In this document: positions 55,539 to 64,000 of the stretch, in pieces
Position numbering within the stretch: the stretch's first letter is position 1
Layout: each line of letters opens with the position of its first letter
Source of the DNA: Taxillus chinensis
Lineage: Eukaryota > Streptophyta > Magnoliopsida > Santalales > Loranthaceae
Length of the DNA: 64,000 nt
Direction of reading: 5' to 3'
Assembly: GCA_023512835.1 (NCBI GenBank)
Contig: CM042088.1
Span: forward strand, 12,206,078-12,270,077
Made by a program: the position numbers and the translations under genes
The notes under the pieces: model-generated
Databases searched by the model: none
The model's input: the letters and a program-made list of their open reading frames with translations, nothing else
What the model was told of the DNA's origin: nothing

Positions 55539-57361
55539 AAAATGCTTATGCCCAATAGAGTTTCTTAGGGTGTCACTCATAAAGAATGTCCTGGCCCAGC
55601 AAGAAAAGGTTCCCCAATTGAGTGAACCGACTCCCCAGCTGAAGCAAAATATACCGTCTAGGAATACAATGACCTCCTAGCAAAGTTCAATTGAGTCAAA
55701 AAAAAGTTTTCTTGATCATTTTGACATTCCAAAGAGTTAGAGCACCTTCAACTAAAGAGTTTTCCAAATAAAATCCGAATCTCATTCCCCAGCAAGTCCA
55801 TATGAATTTTAACAGCACCAACCCCCTAGCGGGTTAAGCTCCCTTTCAATATAAAATTAATTCTACACCCTAGACATGTATCTTATTGCACTCTATGCAT
55901 TGTTGTACCCCATTTTGACTGGGTTTGATCACAGCCAAACTTAACAAGGAAGCCCAAAGCAGAGGGTTACTTCTAAAACCTCAAGATGCTCCAAGGCCAA
56001 CACCAAATGATAGAGAATGAAATTCAGAGACTAACGCACTTGACTATGCTCAATTCTAGCTTAAAATGAGAAAGTTATGGCTAAAACAGCTTTGGTCATA
56101 AGAAATCCAACTTGTGAAAACATGGTCAACACCCCTGGTCAAATCCGGAGCATCAAGGTCAAATTTGAGCTAACACTGATCCGGAATAAAGAGCTTTAAC
56201 ATGGAGTAAGGATCCGAGCTTTTTATTAATTCAGACTAGCCTCCACTGATACGGAGTAAGGAACCAAGCTAACCTTAGCGCGGAGTAAGGATCCGAGCCT
56301 TCCATTAATCCAGACTAAACCTCCACTGGTACAGAGTAAGGATCTGAGCTAACCTTAGCACGGAGTAAGGATTCGAGCCTTCTATTGATCCGGACTAAGC
56401 CTTCACTGATACAGAATAAGGATCCGAGCTAAACCTTGACACAGAGTAAGGAATCCGAACAATTCCTTAGCACGAAATAAGGGATCCAAGCCATTTTTGA
56501 TCCGCATTGCCTCCCCGCTAGTTCACAAACACACGTTTTATGCAACCGACTACAATATCTACCTCAAAACACGTCCTAAGCGTCTCTAAATCGCACGGTA
56601 ACAGCGAAAATACACACATATAATTTCAGATTATATCCATCTAGATCTAAATCTAGATTTTCATTGTTGACTTCTCAACCCTCATGATATATACAGTTAA
56701 ACAACCCCAAATCACAGAAACACATATCGCAACTGATATAAATCATTTCTTAACCACAGATCTTATGCTAAACCATTAGATTTAACCCAAAATTGGATTT
56801 CCCCCAAAACCTAGGGTTCATGCTTAATTTCATGAATTATGACAAATTTGTGCATATCCAAGACAAGAAAGAGGTAAGAAGGTCAAAGACACCTACCTGG
56901 AATGATTCTTTAAACTCCACGAACCCAAATCACCAAGGCTTCAAGCTTCCATGCTTTCTCTCTCTCAAACGTACCAACGTGATAACAAAAAGTGAAAGCT
57001 CTTTCTTTTCATTCTATTTATATTTATGTCAATTATTGACCCCCCAAAGCAATAATTGACCTCCTAAAGCAATAATTGACCTCCAAGGTCACGAACTCTA
57101 AATTGAGTCAAATTACTGTTAAAATGCTCGAAATGACAAACACAATACTATTCAGATATTATTACACTCAAATGACTACTCAAATGCAAAGTTAATCAAT
57201 AAACCCCGAGAAAGTCAATAATCGGGCCACTCAGGGCCCCGACTTGGAATCGGGCCCAAGTACTGTCAAAATGCTCACATCGACGGCTACAGTACCTTTC
57301 AGATAGTGGCATTCCCATAGAATGATTATCTCTCAAGACTACCCAAATATGAGTCTTTACA
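55539..57361 (-). repeat. LTR I: part of another A-like chromovirus LTR
   Basis: 56525-57361 matches 19910-20774 of the A LTR with many differences, down to the end GAGTCTTTACA at 57361. It even repeats the TACAATATCTACCTCAAAAC target spot that F broke in A. Before it lies a CGGAGTAAGGATCCGAGC array (56160-56500). I recognise nothing in 55539-56160. The LTR's TGTCACGCCC end is missing. It is too different from the A LTRs to be the lost half of A's 5' LTR. Confidence 0.65.
56160..56500. repeat. CGGAGTAAGGATCCGAGC array in LTR I
   Basis: Six to nine units of about 40 bp, with ATACGGAGTAAGGA, GATCCGAGC and CGGACTAAGCC. Same core as the array in copia element H (30380-30930). Confidence 0.85.
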
Positions 57362-58260
57362 TGGCCCGTATCCTGAAGACTCTCCGAGCACTCTCGTGAG
57401 CAACGTGATTCCAAGGTTAGAGCTCACAAAGGTGAGTCGACCGGTAGCATCTTGCATACATTCGCATCCAAAGAGGTGGAGTATCCTAGAGTGTGATATA
57501 GAGTTGGGCAAGGTGGGTGAAGGAGCGCATTAGACAATCTTGGAAGCCTCTTATCCATTGGAGATTGTGTGAGCGGGGAACATCTTGTTGAACGTGTTGC
57601 AACCTGTAGGGAAGTGATGCCCAACCAATTGTTATTAAGCGAGCGTTGGGTGTCAAGGTGAATATGCCGTATCCTGCGAGAAAGCGATGTTAACACCTGC
57701 AATGAGGGCATTACGAGGATTGGGTGGAGGAGAATGTCACGCCCCGAGAATTCGGGACGTCTTTCAGTGGTACTTTCCGAATAGGAAGAAGTGCAACATG
57801 TAGAAGAGGGGCAGGTTGAAGCGTAGGCGGTGCGCAACGGAAGGCTCCAAACAGTTTATGTCGAAGAATGGATGGAATCCCTTTGGAGTTCAGACATGCT
57901 GATCCACTTGAGTTCGAAGAGCATGTTGCTAGTCAAGAACTTGATGTTGAAGAAAGGATTTGACTATCCTTACACAAATTGGTCGAGAACTGGAGCTGTT
58001 CTCTTGATGAGCCTAAGGTAGGGCAAAACCAGTCTACGTATGCTTCAACTCTCAAAAGCTAAACTTAGCGGACTCAGTAAAGGAAAGTTAAGTGCTGCAA
58101 CGGGTTAAGAGGCACAAAAAATGACCCCGTGACACGTGCCACTATGATGTATCATTTTTTTATCATAACCTTGGCTAGGAGTGAAAAACGGACCAGTCTA
58201 GTCTGACTGGTTCGATCCGTCGCCCGTTTAGGCCCACAAATTTAATGGACTAAGGACGAA
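57362..58260. other. Spacer between LTR I and the MBD9-like gene, with an LTR-like start
   Basis: No gene recognised. GGGTGGAGGAGAA followed by TGTCACGCCCCGAGAATTCG (57722-57754) looks like a polypurine tract and LTR edge of one more element, with a small hairpin (CCCGAGAATTCGGG). Neither frame over 57424-57837 matches a known protein. A MITE-like stretch with GGACCAGTC and GACTGGTTCG inverted words is at about 58190-58220. Confidence 0.4.
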
Positions 58261-58783
58261 TTGGTCTGGACCGATCCTCGGATCAAATTGTATTTATTTA
58301 TTTAAATATAATAAATTAATTTTTATTAAATATTTTAAAATATATTTAAATATTTATATTTTAAATTTTAATTTTAAAAATAATAAATTTAGGGTTTATG
58401 TGTTAATATATTAAATAAATTTAGTAATATGTTTAAAAAAAGATAAATAAAATAAATATTAGTTCACGGATCGACTGCGTTTATACGGACATTTATACGC
58501 CTAAATGAATTCAATTTTTTCTATCTGTCCATCCGCGGACCACCGGTCCGGATCTAGACACGGGATTGGCTTCCCTGCCCGCGTTCTCACTCCGTCTCCC
58601 ACTCTCCCTCCCTTTTTCCCTCTAAACTCTATACCGTCGATCCACCACCGCTTTACGTTTCCCAACGCTCGCATTCAAAGAGATCGAAATCGAAGCATTT
58701 CTCGAGTCGTCCGTCTCCGCCACCCCCCCTTCCCCCCCCGCAAAAAAAAAAAAAAACACAATGTCACAACTCCTAGGACAACG
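58261..58783 (+). promoter_or_regulatory. AT-rich upstream region and 5' leader of the MBD9-like gene
   Basis: 58288-58460 is almost pure A/T, then composition turns to the CT-rich leader of the gene (58560-58740) ending in a C run and an A run (58722-58757). No clear TATA box can be chosen. An upstream frame from 58505 is in phase with the protein, but its composition is leader-like. Confidence 0.45.
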
Positions 58784-59346
58784 ATGATGGGCCTCAACGC
58801 TTCAGCTTCCGCATCCGCCTCAGCTTCCACCGCTGTGGACGGCGGTGAACTCCTGCACGCCAAGTCGGAGGCTCGCTCCGTCCTCGGCATCGATCTCAAC
58901 GAGATTCCATCGCCTCCCTCCCACGAAACCCTACCCTCCTCCCCTCGCGACGCCGTTGCCGTCGTCCGGGCCTTCCACGATAGCATCATTCCATCCACCG
59001 GGGCTCCGGCGGAATTCCTCGTTGCCGGCGCGAGCTCCGCCTGCGCTGCGTGCGGGCTTCCCGAGGCCAGCGGCCATGTGGTGGTCTGTGACGGCTGCGA
59101 GCGCGGGTTCCACCTCCCGTGCGCCGGAATGGGGGATCGGAATCAGCTCGGTGCGTGCGAGGATTGGGTCTGTTGTGAGTGTACGAGGAATGGGGTGACA
59201 AGTCGGCGGTGGCAGTTGGGTGCGTTGGCGTCGTTTTCGTGTGCTGCTTCAGGCCAGAAGCGCAAGGGAGTTAGGTTTTTGGACATGAATGCTTTGCCTT
59301 CAAGTGACGGAGAAGGCGAGTGCAGCGTGGAGTGGCAGGATTCGAG
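58784..59346 (+). CDS. MBD9: MBD9-like exon 1: EAR-like motif and PHD finger
   Basis: 188 residues. The N terminus has an Ala-Ser repeat (ASASASAS). DLNEIP at about 37-42 is a DLNxxP-type EAR repression motif. Residues 87-133 form the PHD finger: CAAC, CDGC, HLPC, CCEC, giving Cys4-His-Cys3 metal ligands; PHD fingers usually read histone tails. It ends TCGAG with donor GTACTT, phase 2. GC content is high, unlike the surroundings. Confidence 0.88.
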
Positions 59347-62300
59347 GTACTTGGTTTCATGGCATTTTTTCGTTTTGAGTTAAATCTTTGATGCTTGTAC
59401 TTTAAAGATTAAGGCAATGGAAATCTGAAATGTTGAGTACACTCATGGATTTTAAGTTCAGTAAGAGTTAATTAGTTGATAATAGCAGTTGGATACAGTT
59501 TCACATTAATTAAGAAATTAACAAGTTACAAATCATTAATAAGATTCGATCCTTATCTGTAGGACAAAGTTTGTACCTATATGCGAGTTGTAGTAGTAAA
59601 CTACAAATTGCCTTTTTGATGGCTTATCAAGAAGGCAATTTATTAATTTCCCTACAAACTTTATTGAATCACCAAAACATCAATCATGACTCATGAGGCT
59701 ATGGTGATATTATCGGGCCACTGTCAATAGAAATGGATTGTTTAGTACTGGACCATTAGCTACCACTATTCACTGTTTGGATTTAGTGCTAATCCTACTT
59801 CCTGTTCATCCTTCAATTAGTATTATAGAATCATCAAAATAGTTATACACTGTAAGCTTTAGCTGTTTACAGATTGCCTTCTTGATGGAGAATTAATCTT
59901 GTTGTAGTTCCCCAACTCAGCTTATAGATTCATTACAACACTGATATTTTCAGGTGGCTTTAAGAGGGAATGAGTCCGTTGTATTGGTTTACTCCATTCA
60001 TTGTGTGAATGTAGTTCTAAATGAGCATCTCACTGATCATTTAAAATGGGCCTGGTTCTTAGTTTTTCATGGCATGGTTAGGGCATAGTTATTTAAGGCG
60101 CAAGGCACACCCAAGATGCAAATGCAAAAAAAGAAGCATGGGCTTGAGGGAACGAAGGCGCATCTTTTTATAATTTTTTTTAAATATACTAATGAAATAA
60201 ACAAACCAATTTAAACATAAATAAGTCAATACTTTCAATTATAGCAAACTACTTAAATATGAAATTATTACAACTCAATAGTTTAAAGCATAAAAGCTTA
60301 AAATAATAAATCCAAACATCCTCCTCATCAAGGAAAATATCATCATCATCATCGCCATTAGCATCACTAGACTTGTAACCCTCAACATTATCTTCTTTTG
60401 TTTCTTTAGAATTTGCCTCTTCTTCCTTATACACTTGATTTGGCCTCGATGTAAGAGCTCCTAGAGGTAGAAGGTTATGCTCTTGGTGTGCTCCTTTTGT
60501 TTGATGATGTTCTTGTATAAAACCTACTATGGCTAACTTCTGCAGCTCTAGCAACAACACTCCATGTCAAGAAATCATCCTAAAAAACAAGATTATCATC
60601 ATTCTCGTCAGACTCCATCCATTCGCCCAACCAACCACTCATTAGAGTTATCTATGTCTGTTAATGATATGGGGTATATCACAATATGCATATTTTATCG
60701 GTGCTTTAAAGCTTGGTTGTACTTGATAAATATCAATTTATTTAGGCTTTTTTGCTATTTCTCTTCTTGCTGGAGCATGGCTACCAGGTCCGGAGTTTTT
60801 ACTCCCTTCTCATGCATATTTGGCTTGAAAGCTTTCCCTGGCGGGGTGTCTGGAAGGTGCGGGTTCTGTATGAAGTTGCCTTCTTCGCTTGGATAACTGT
60901 CTTGGGCAAGATTTTGACTATTGATCATTTGAGATGGAGGGGTTTCGCTCTTGTTAGCCAGTGCTACATGTGTAAGGCTTTAGCTGAGTGTGTGGTCCAT
61001 CTGTTCATTTGCTGTCCTTATGCTAGGGGGTTGTGGGATATGGTCTTGGGCTTGTTTGGGGTCCTGTGGGTGATGCCTTCATCCCTTCGAGTATTGTTTG
61101 CGTGTTGGCAAGGGGGCGTGGGATGGCATTTGGTGGTTTGATAGGTTGTCCCTTATTGTTTTCTATGGAGTTTTTGGCGCGAGTGAAATGCACGTGTATT
61201 TGACAACCGGGAGCGGACTGCTGTCGAATTCTGTTATTTTTTTTGTTCTCTAGGAGGCTAGTTGTATGCTTCGGGTGGGTTACGTTTTTTCTTCTATGTG
61301 TGATGTAAATGGTTACTCTTTTTGAGCTAGTTGTTATAATTTTGCTCTTCATGTATTTCTTGTAGACGATTTTTCTCTAATAAAAATTGTCTTTTTAAAA
61401 AAATAGTTGAGGTGCCCATCTCAATTGTACTGAGGCACCTGCACCACTGCACGACTTAGGGGCTGTACCATACCGTTCCAGCTCACATACTTTTGAATCT
61501 TGATTGTGCTAAAATGTTGATCATTGTTGACACTATGAATAAAGGATTATAAAGAAATGAGGATTCTACTTGAGGTTACATTAATCAACAAAACCATCAC
61601 AATTATATGCTGTTTCTATTATTCCTTCCTTCTGTCTTTCTTGTTGACTGCACTGCCCTTGTTCTTGTTTTTTTCAATGCCATTATTGGGGACAGCCTCA
61701 GTTTTATTGTCTTTGGTTATTTTTGTTATTATTATTATTATAATATCAAATGCATTTTCTTTTGCTATTGTCACACACACACACATCCTCTGCTTTTGCC
61801 TTATTTTATAGTTTCCTCTGCCAGCAGACTCTGCACCTTATTTTAGTTAAGCGTCTAATCCATTGACATTTCTTAAAATCCAATTTCCCATATCAAGTTA
61901 ACTATTCATTGATTTATTTGTTTTTCCGAAGGAACACTCATGGTAATGATTGTTTTGGTGGAAGCTCAATTTGTGTGCCCGTTGAAAGCCCAAATTTGCG
62001 GGCAGGAAGCACATTCAGCTTTCACAAAGTGCGTGGAAAGACAGGGACAGTCAAAATTAGTTTTGAAGATGTATTACACCATACTCAGACATTCAGTAGA
62101 TGTTTTCAGGAAGTAGATTTGGGATTCCCATTAGAAAAGCTTTTGAGCTATAGCAATGCAGCTCCTAAATTACCACCCAGGAGCCCAAATGATGTGTCTT
62201 TGAAGGTTTTGAAAGAGTTCATTTCTGAAAGGCACGATATGCTTGAGGAAGGATGGCATGTAGAATTTAGACAACACATTAACAGTTGTGAACTGTATGC

Positions 62301-64000
62301 AGTTTTCTGTGCTCCAAATGGAATGACATTCAAGTCAATGTCTGAAGTCGCTGGTTATCTTGAGTTGATGTCTGATGGAAAATCTCTAGATCCCGAATTG
62401 AGAATTGATGGTTCTGCTGCACTCCAGAAAAGATTGGCTTTGGCTAAGAGAAGGAAGTCAGCCAGACTTCCACATGGTTTCTCTGAAAACAAAGAGAATT
62501 TGATAAGTGGTGTTGGCAACAAAAAACTCTCGCCTGGAATTCAATACATGGAAAATTGTGGTTGTGGTTTTGAAAATGATCCCAAAGTTGCAGAATATTC
62601 AGCAGAAAATAATTGTGACACTGAACATCAACATCAACCTTTTGATGTAAGTATACATACATCTCATAGATAATGTTTTCTTTACAACAACCCCCCCTGC
62701 CAATATTGTAAATGCACATTAATTCCTCATTATTCAGTACATTTTACTTTCCAGGATGGATTTCCTGTTCAGTTTGAAGATTTCTACGTTTTTTCTTTGG
62801 GGAGGGTTGATGTGAGACCATCATATCACGATGCCCACACTATATGGCCTGTGGGTTATAAATCTTGTTGGCATGATAATATTACCGGGTCTCTTTTTAC
62901 ATCTGAGGTGTTAGATGGAGGTGATTCTGGACCCCTTTTCAGGGTTAGTAGATGTTCTTGCTCTGCAAGGGCCATTCCAATTGGGTCAACTGTCATTTTT
63001 ATGCCAAAGCCCAGCCAGTCCGACGATCAAAAAAAAGAAAGTGATTATATTGGGTGTGATGAGGATGACAGCAATATTAATATACTTCTCTCTGACCCTT
63101 CCTCACCAAAGGAAAATGATATTTCATTGTGTCTTGGCAGTAGCTTTGATTTAACTTGTGATTCTCATATGTCAGACAGCTTTCAGTTTGAGCTGTCTGG
63201 TCATGAAAGATCTGGAAGTGCTCAATGTGATGCTTTGGAGTTTGGTGAACAAGTTGGTGAATTTTCAGTGGAAGGGCAATCCTCTTCTTCGGTATGGCAG
63301 ATGGTATCTCAGAAACTCGTTGCTTCCTTTCAAGATATCTATAAACGTACAGGAACCGTTAAATTATTTTGCAAGCATATGGGTTTCATGGAGGAAAGGG
63401 TCAATGCTAGTATTAATTCATTGGCCAGATTCTGCAATTCATCATGCTCTGTTGACATATCAATGATCCTGAATGACAGTGGTCTTGGAACATTGTCTGA
63501 AGAGCTAGGAAAATGGCTGGATCAAGATAGGTTTGGATTAGATGTGGAATTTGTGCAAGAATTCATAGAACAAATTCTTGGTGCTGATCTGTGTTCCTTC
63601 TATAAATGTCTCAGCAAACGGCATTGCAATTCTACCCCAATAACAGTTGGAAATGGACTCTTATTTTTTAAAGCAAAGAACGGAGGACAATGCGATCAGA
63701 AAGCATTCAAGAGTTTATTTAGAGGATGCATAAGCTCTAAGTTACATGTCGGTATAAATTCCTTTGTGGATGATCGGTGTTTGCCTCCAGGGAAGCACTT
63801 GGGTACAAACCTTGCGCCTGAGATTGTTGGTAATGTTATCCAGGTGTGTCTCCATGGGAATATTGTACCATTATTTCTAATTTTGTAGTATTACTTATGG
63901 GATACTGAATTCTAATTGTTAGAGGGGTCTCACCAGTTTGTTACCTTTATTTATTTATCCAGGTATGGGAATTATTATGCCGTTTCCTTGATGTTTTGGG
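58784..64000 (+). CDS. MBD9: MBD9-like protein (PHD, MBD, FYRN/FYRC), 5' part; continues beyond the window
   Basis: Four exons are visible: 58784-59346, 61932-62646, 62755-63843 and 63963 to the edge. All junctions have GT and AG and keep the frame. The order EAR-like motif (GIDLNEIP), PHD finger, MBD, FYRN/FYRC is that of plant MBD9. In Arabidopsis MBD9 is a nuclear protein tied to the SWR1 H2A.Z-loading complex and to flowering and branching control. The full protein is about 2000 residues with a bromodomain further on, so about a third is seen. Start: ATG-ATG at 58784/58787, after the C/A runs; an upstream in-phase start at 58505 is less likely. The gene is the only host gene here and shows no lesion. 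Family assignment is firm; the symbol is by similarity. Confidence 0.9.
60095..60600 (-). other. Possible transposon remnant in intron 1
   Basis: Opens with AAGGCGCAAGGCACACCCAA, a type of sequence seen in many plant introns. The - strand frame 60249-60560 ends with an acidic run (NGDDDDDIFLDEEDVW) that recalls the end of hAT-type transposases. The identity is not secure. Confidence 0.25.
60752..61405 (+). mobile_element. LINE (L1-type) 3' fragment in intron 1
   Basis: Frame 60752-61141 reads FPWRGVWKVRVLYEVAFFAW, ILTIDHLRWRG and CYMCKALAECVVHLFICCPY. This is the zinc-binding zf-RVT segment after the reverse transcriptase of plant LINEs (usual: WKVRVPYKVAFFAW, CxxC...HLxxHC). The 5' part is missing, as is common from incomplete copying. 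The 3' end is marked by AATAAAAATTGTC and a short A run (61377-61405). Same direction as the host gene. Confidence 0.75.
61932..62646 (+). CDS. MBD9: MBD9-like exon 2: MBD region
   Basis: Residues 188-426. After NTHGNDCFGGSSICVPVESP, the MBD lies at about 279-336: LKVLKEFISERHDMLEEGWH, CELYAVFCAPNGMTFKSMSE, VAGYLELMS. A basic stretch (KRLALAKRRKSARLPHG) follows. The acceptor is CCGAAG/G, the donor GAT/GTAAGT, and the frame is kept from exon 1. Whether this plant MBD binds methylated CpG cannot be read from sequence. Confidence 0.88.
62755..63843 (+). CDS. MBD9: MBD9-like exon 3: FYRN/FYRC
   Basis: 363 codons, residues 427-789. It begins DGFPVQFEDFYVFSLGRVDV and PSYHDAHTIWPVGYKSCW (FYRN), then GSLFTSEVLDGGDSGPLFRV (FYRC). 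The FYR pair in chromatin proteins forms one compact domain. The rest is acidic, then helical (SVWQMVSQKLVASFQDIYKR, EFVQEFIEQILGADLCSFYK). Acceptor TTCCAG, donor CAG/GTGTGT. Confidence 0.88.
63963..64000 (+). CDS. MBD9: MBD9-like exon 4, first bases
   Basis: Acceptor TTATCCAG followed by GTATGGGAATTATTATGCCG, which continues the frame as VWELLCRFLDVLG. The window ends inside it. Confidence 0.8.

Larger units (their letters stand above)
59347..61931 (+). other. MBD9-like intron 1 (2585 bp)
   Basis: Starts GTACTTGG and ends TTTTTCCGAAG. It holds an unidentified repeat piece (about 60095-60600) and a LINE fragment (60752-61405), a CA run (61770-61785), and AT-rich sequence elsewhere. I see no other gene in it. 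Confidence 0.75.

Noticed and set aside
55539..57361. Taking LTR I as the missing half of A's 5' LTR
   Set aside because: It differs from the A LTR far more than A's two LTRs differ from each other, has another word array, and repeats the unbroken target site.
58505..58783. Upstream extension of the MBD9-like protein from 58505
   Set aside because: In frame, but Pro/Arg-rich leader-like translation with a poly-Lys from an A run; MMGLNASAS at 58784 is a better start.
60249..60560. Acidic frame in intron 1 as a host gene
   Set aside because: Antisense, short, inside repeat-like sequence, no recognisable domain.

Overview
This is nuclear DNA of a eudicot plant with a repeat-rich genome. Two things show it: nested Ty3/gypsy and Ty1/copia LTR retrotransposons of plant lineages fill about 57 kb, and a split gene for a plant-type methyl-CpG-binding protein, MBD9-like, begins near 58.8 kb and runs off the right edge. 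I cannot name the species. I see no tRNA, rRNA or CRISPR array.

Layout. (1) 1-16232: 3' part of an Athila/Tat-type Ty3/gypsy element ('D', + strand) with RNase H tail, integrase, a large third ORF ending in a Ulp1-like (C48) cysteine protease, 3' noncoding sequence and 3' LTR. Two insertions lie in it: a solo LTR (1807-3314, TSD TCGAC) and a decayed Tekay-type chromovirus 'C' (6444-13754, - strand, TSD TGTTG). (2) 16238-18782: a partial chromovirus LTR 'E' (+), probably the target into which D jumped. (3) 18783-38434: chromovirus 'A' (- strand), whose gag was hit by chromovirus 'B' (25425-35998, TSD TGCAT); B was hit in turn by a Sirevirus-like copia 'H' (26192-31135). A large deletion fused H to B's 3' LTR. 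(4) 38435-55538: a 17-kb Sirevirus-like Ty1/copia element 'F' (+) with both LTRs, a gag split by a C-family solo LTR (42102-43927, TSD GATAG), pol, and a third ORF with a Ulp1-like C terminus. (5) 55539-57361: part of another A-like LTR, 'I'. (6) 57362-58783: spacer and AT-rich promoter side. (7) 58784-64000: the first four exons of the MBD9-like gene, with a LINE fragment in intron 1.

Most striking signal. Two retroelements from different superfamilies (D, Ty3/gypsy; F, Ty1/copia) carry, in the position usually called env-like, the same kind of protein: an N-terminal domain with matching motifs, a Ser/Pro-rich or low-complexity middle, and a C48 protease with the His, Asp, Gln and Cys positions kept. 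In both, the noncoding stretch before this ORF repeats the short-word vocabulary of the same element's LTR (CACGTG/ACGTGTCC in D; TCGAAG/TCGTAG in F), which suggests a private promoter for the protease ORF. Word arrays also match between unrelated LTR families (A with F; H with I), and an AAAACGACGT palindrome sits upstream of TATA boxes in several LTRs.

The retroelement genes carry nonsense codons (many fit C-to-T change) and frameshifts; I regard all of them as inactive copies. The MBD9-like gene looks intact as far as it is visible.
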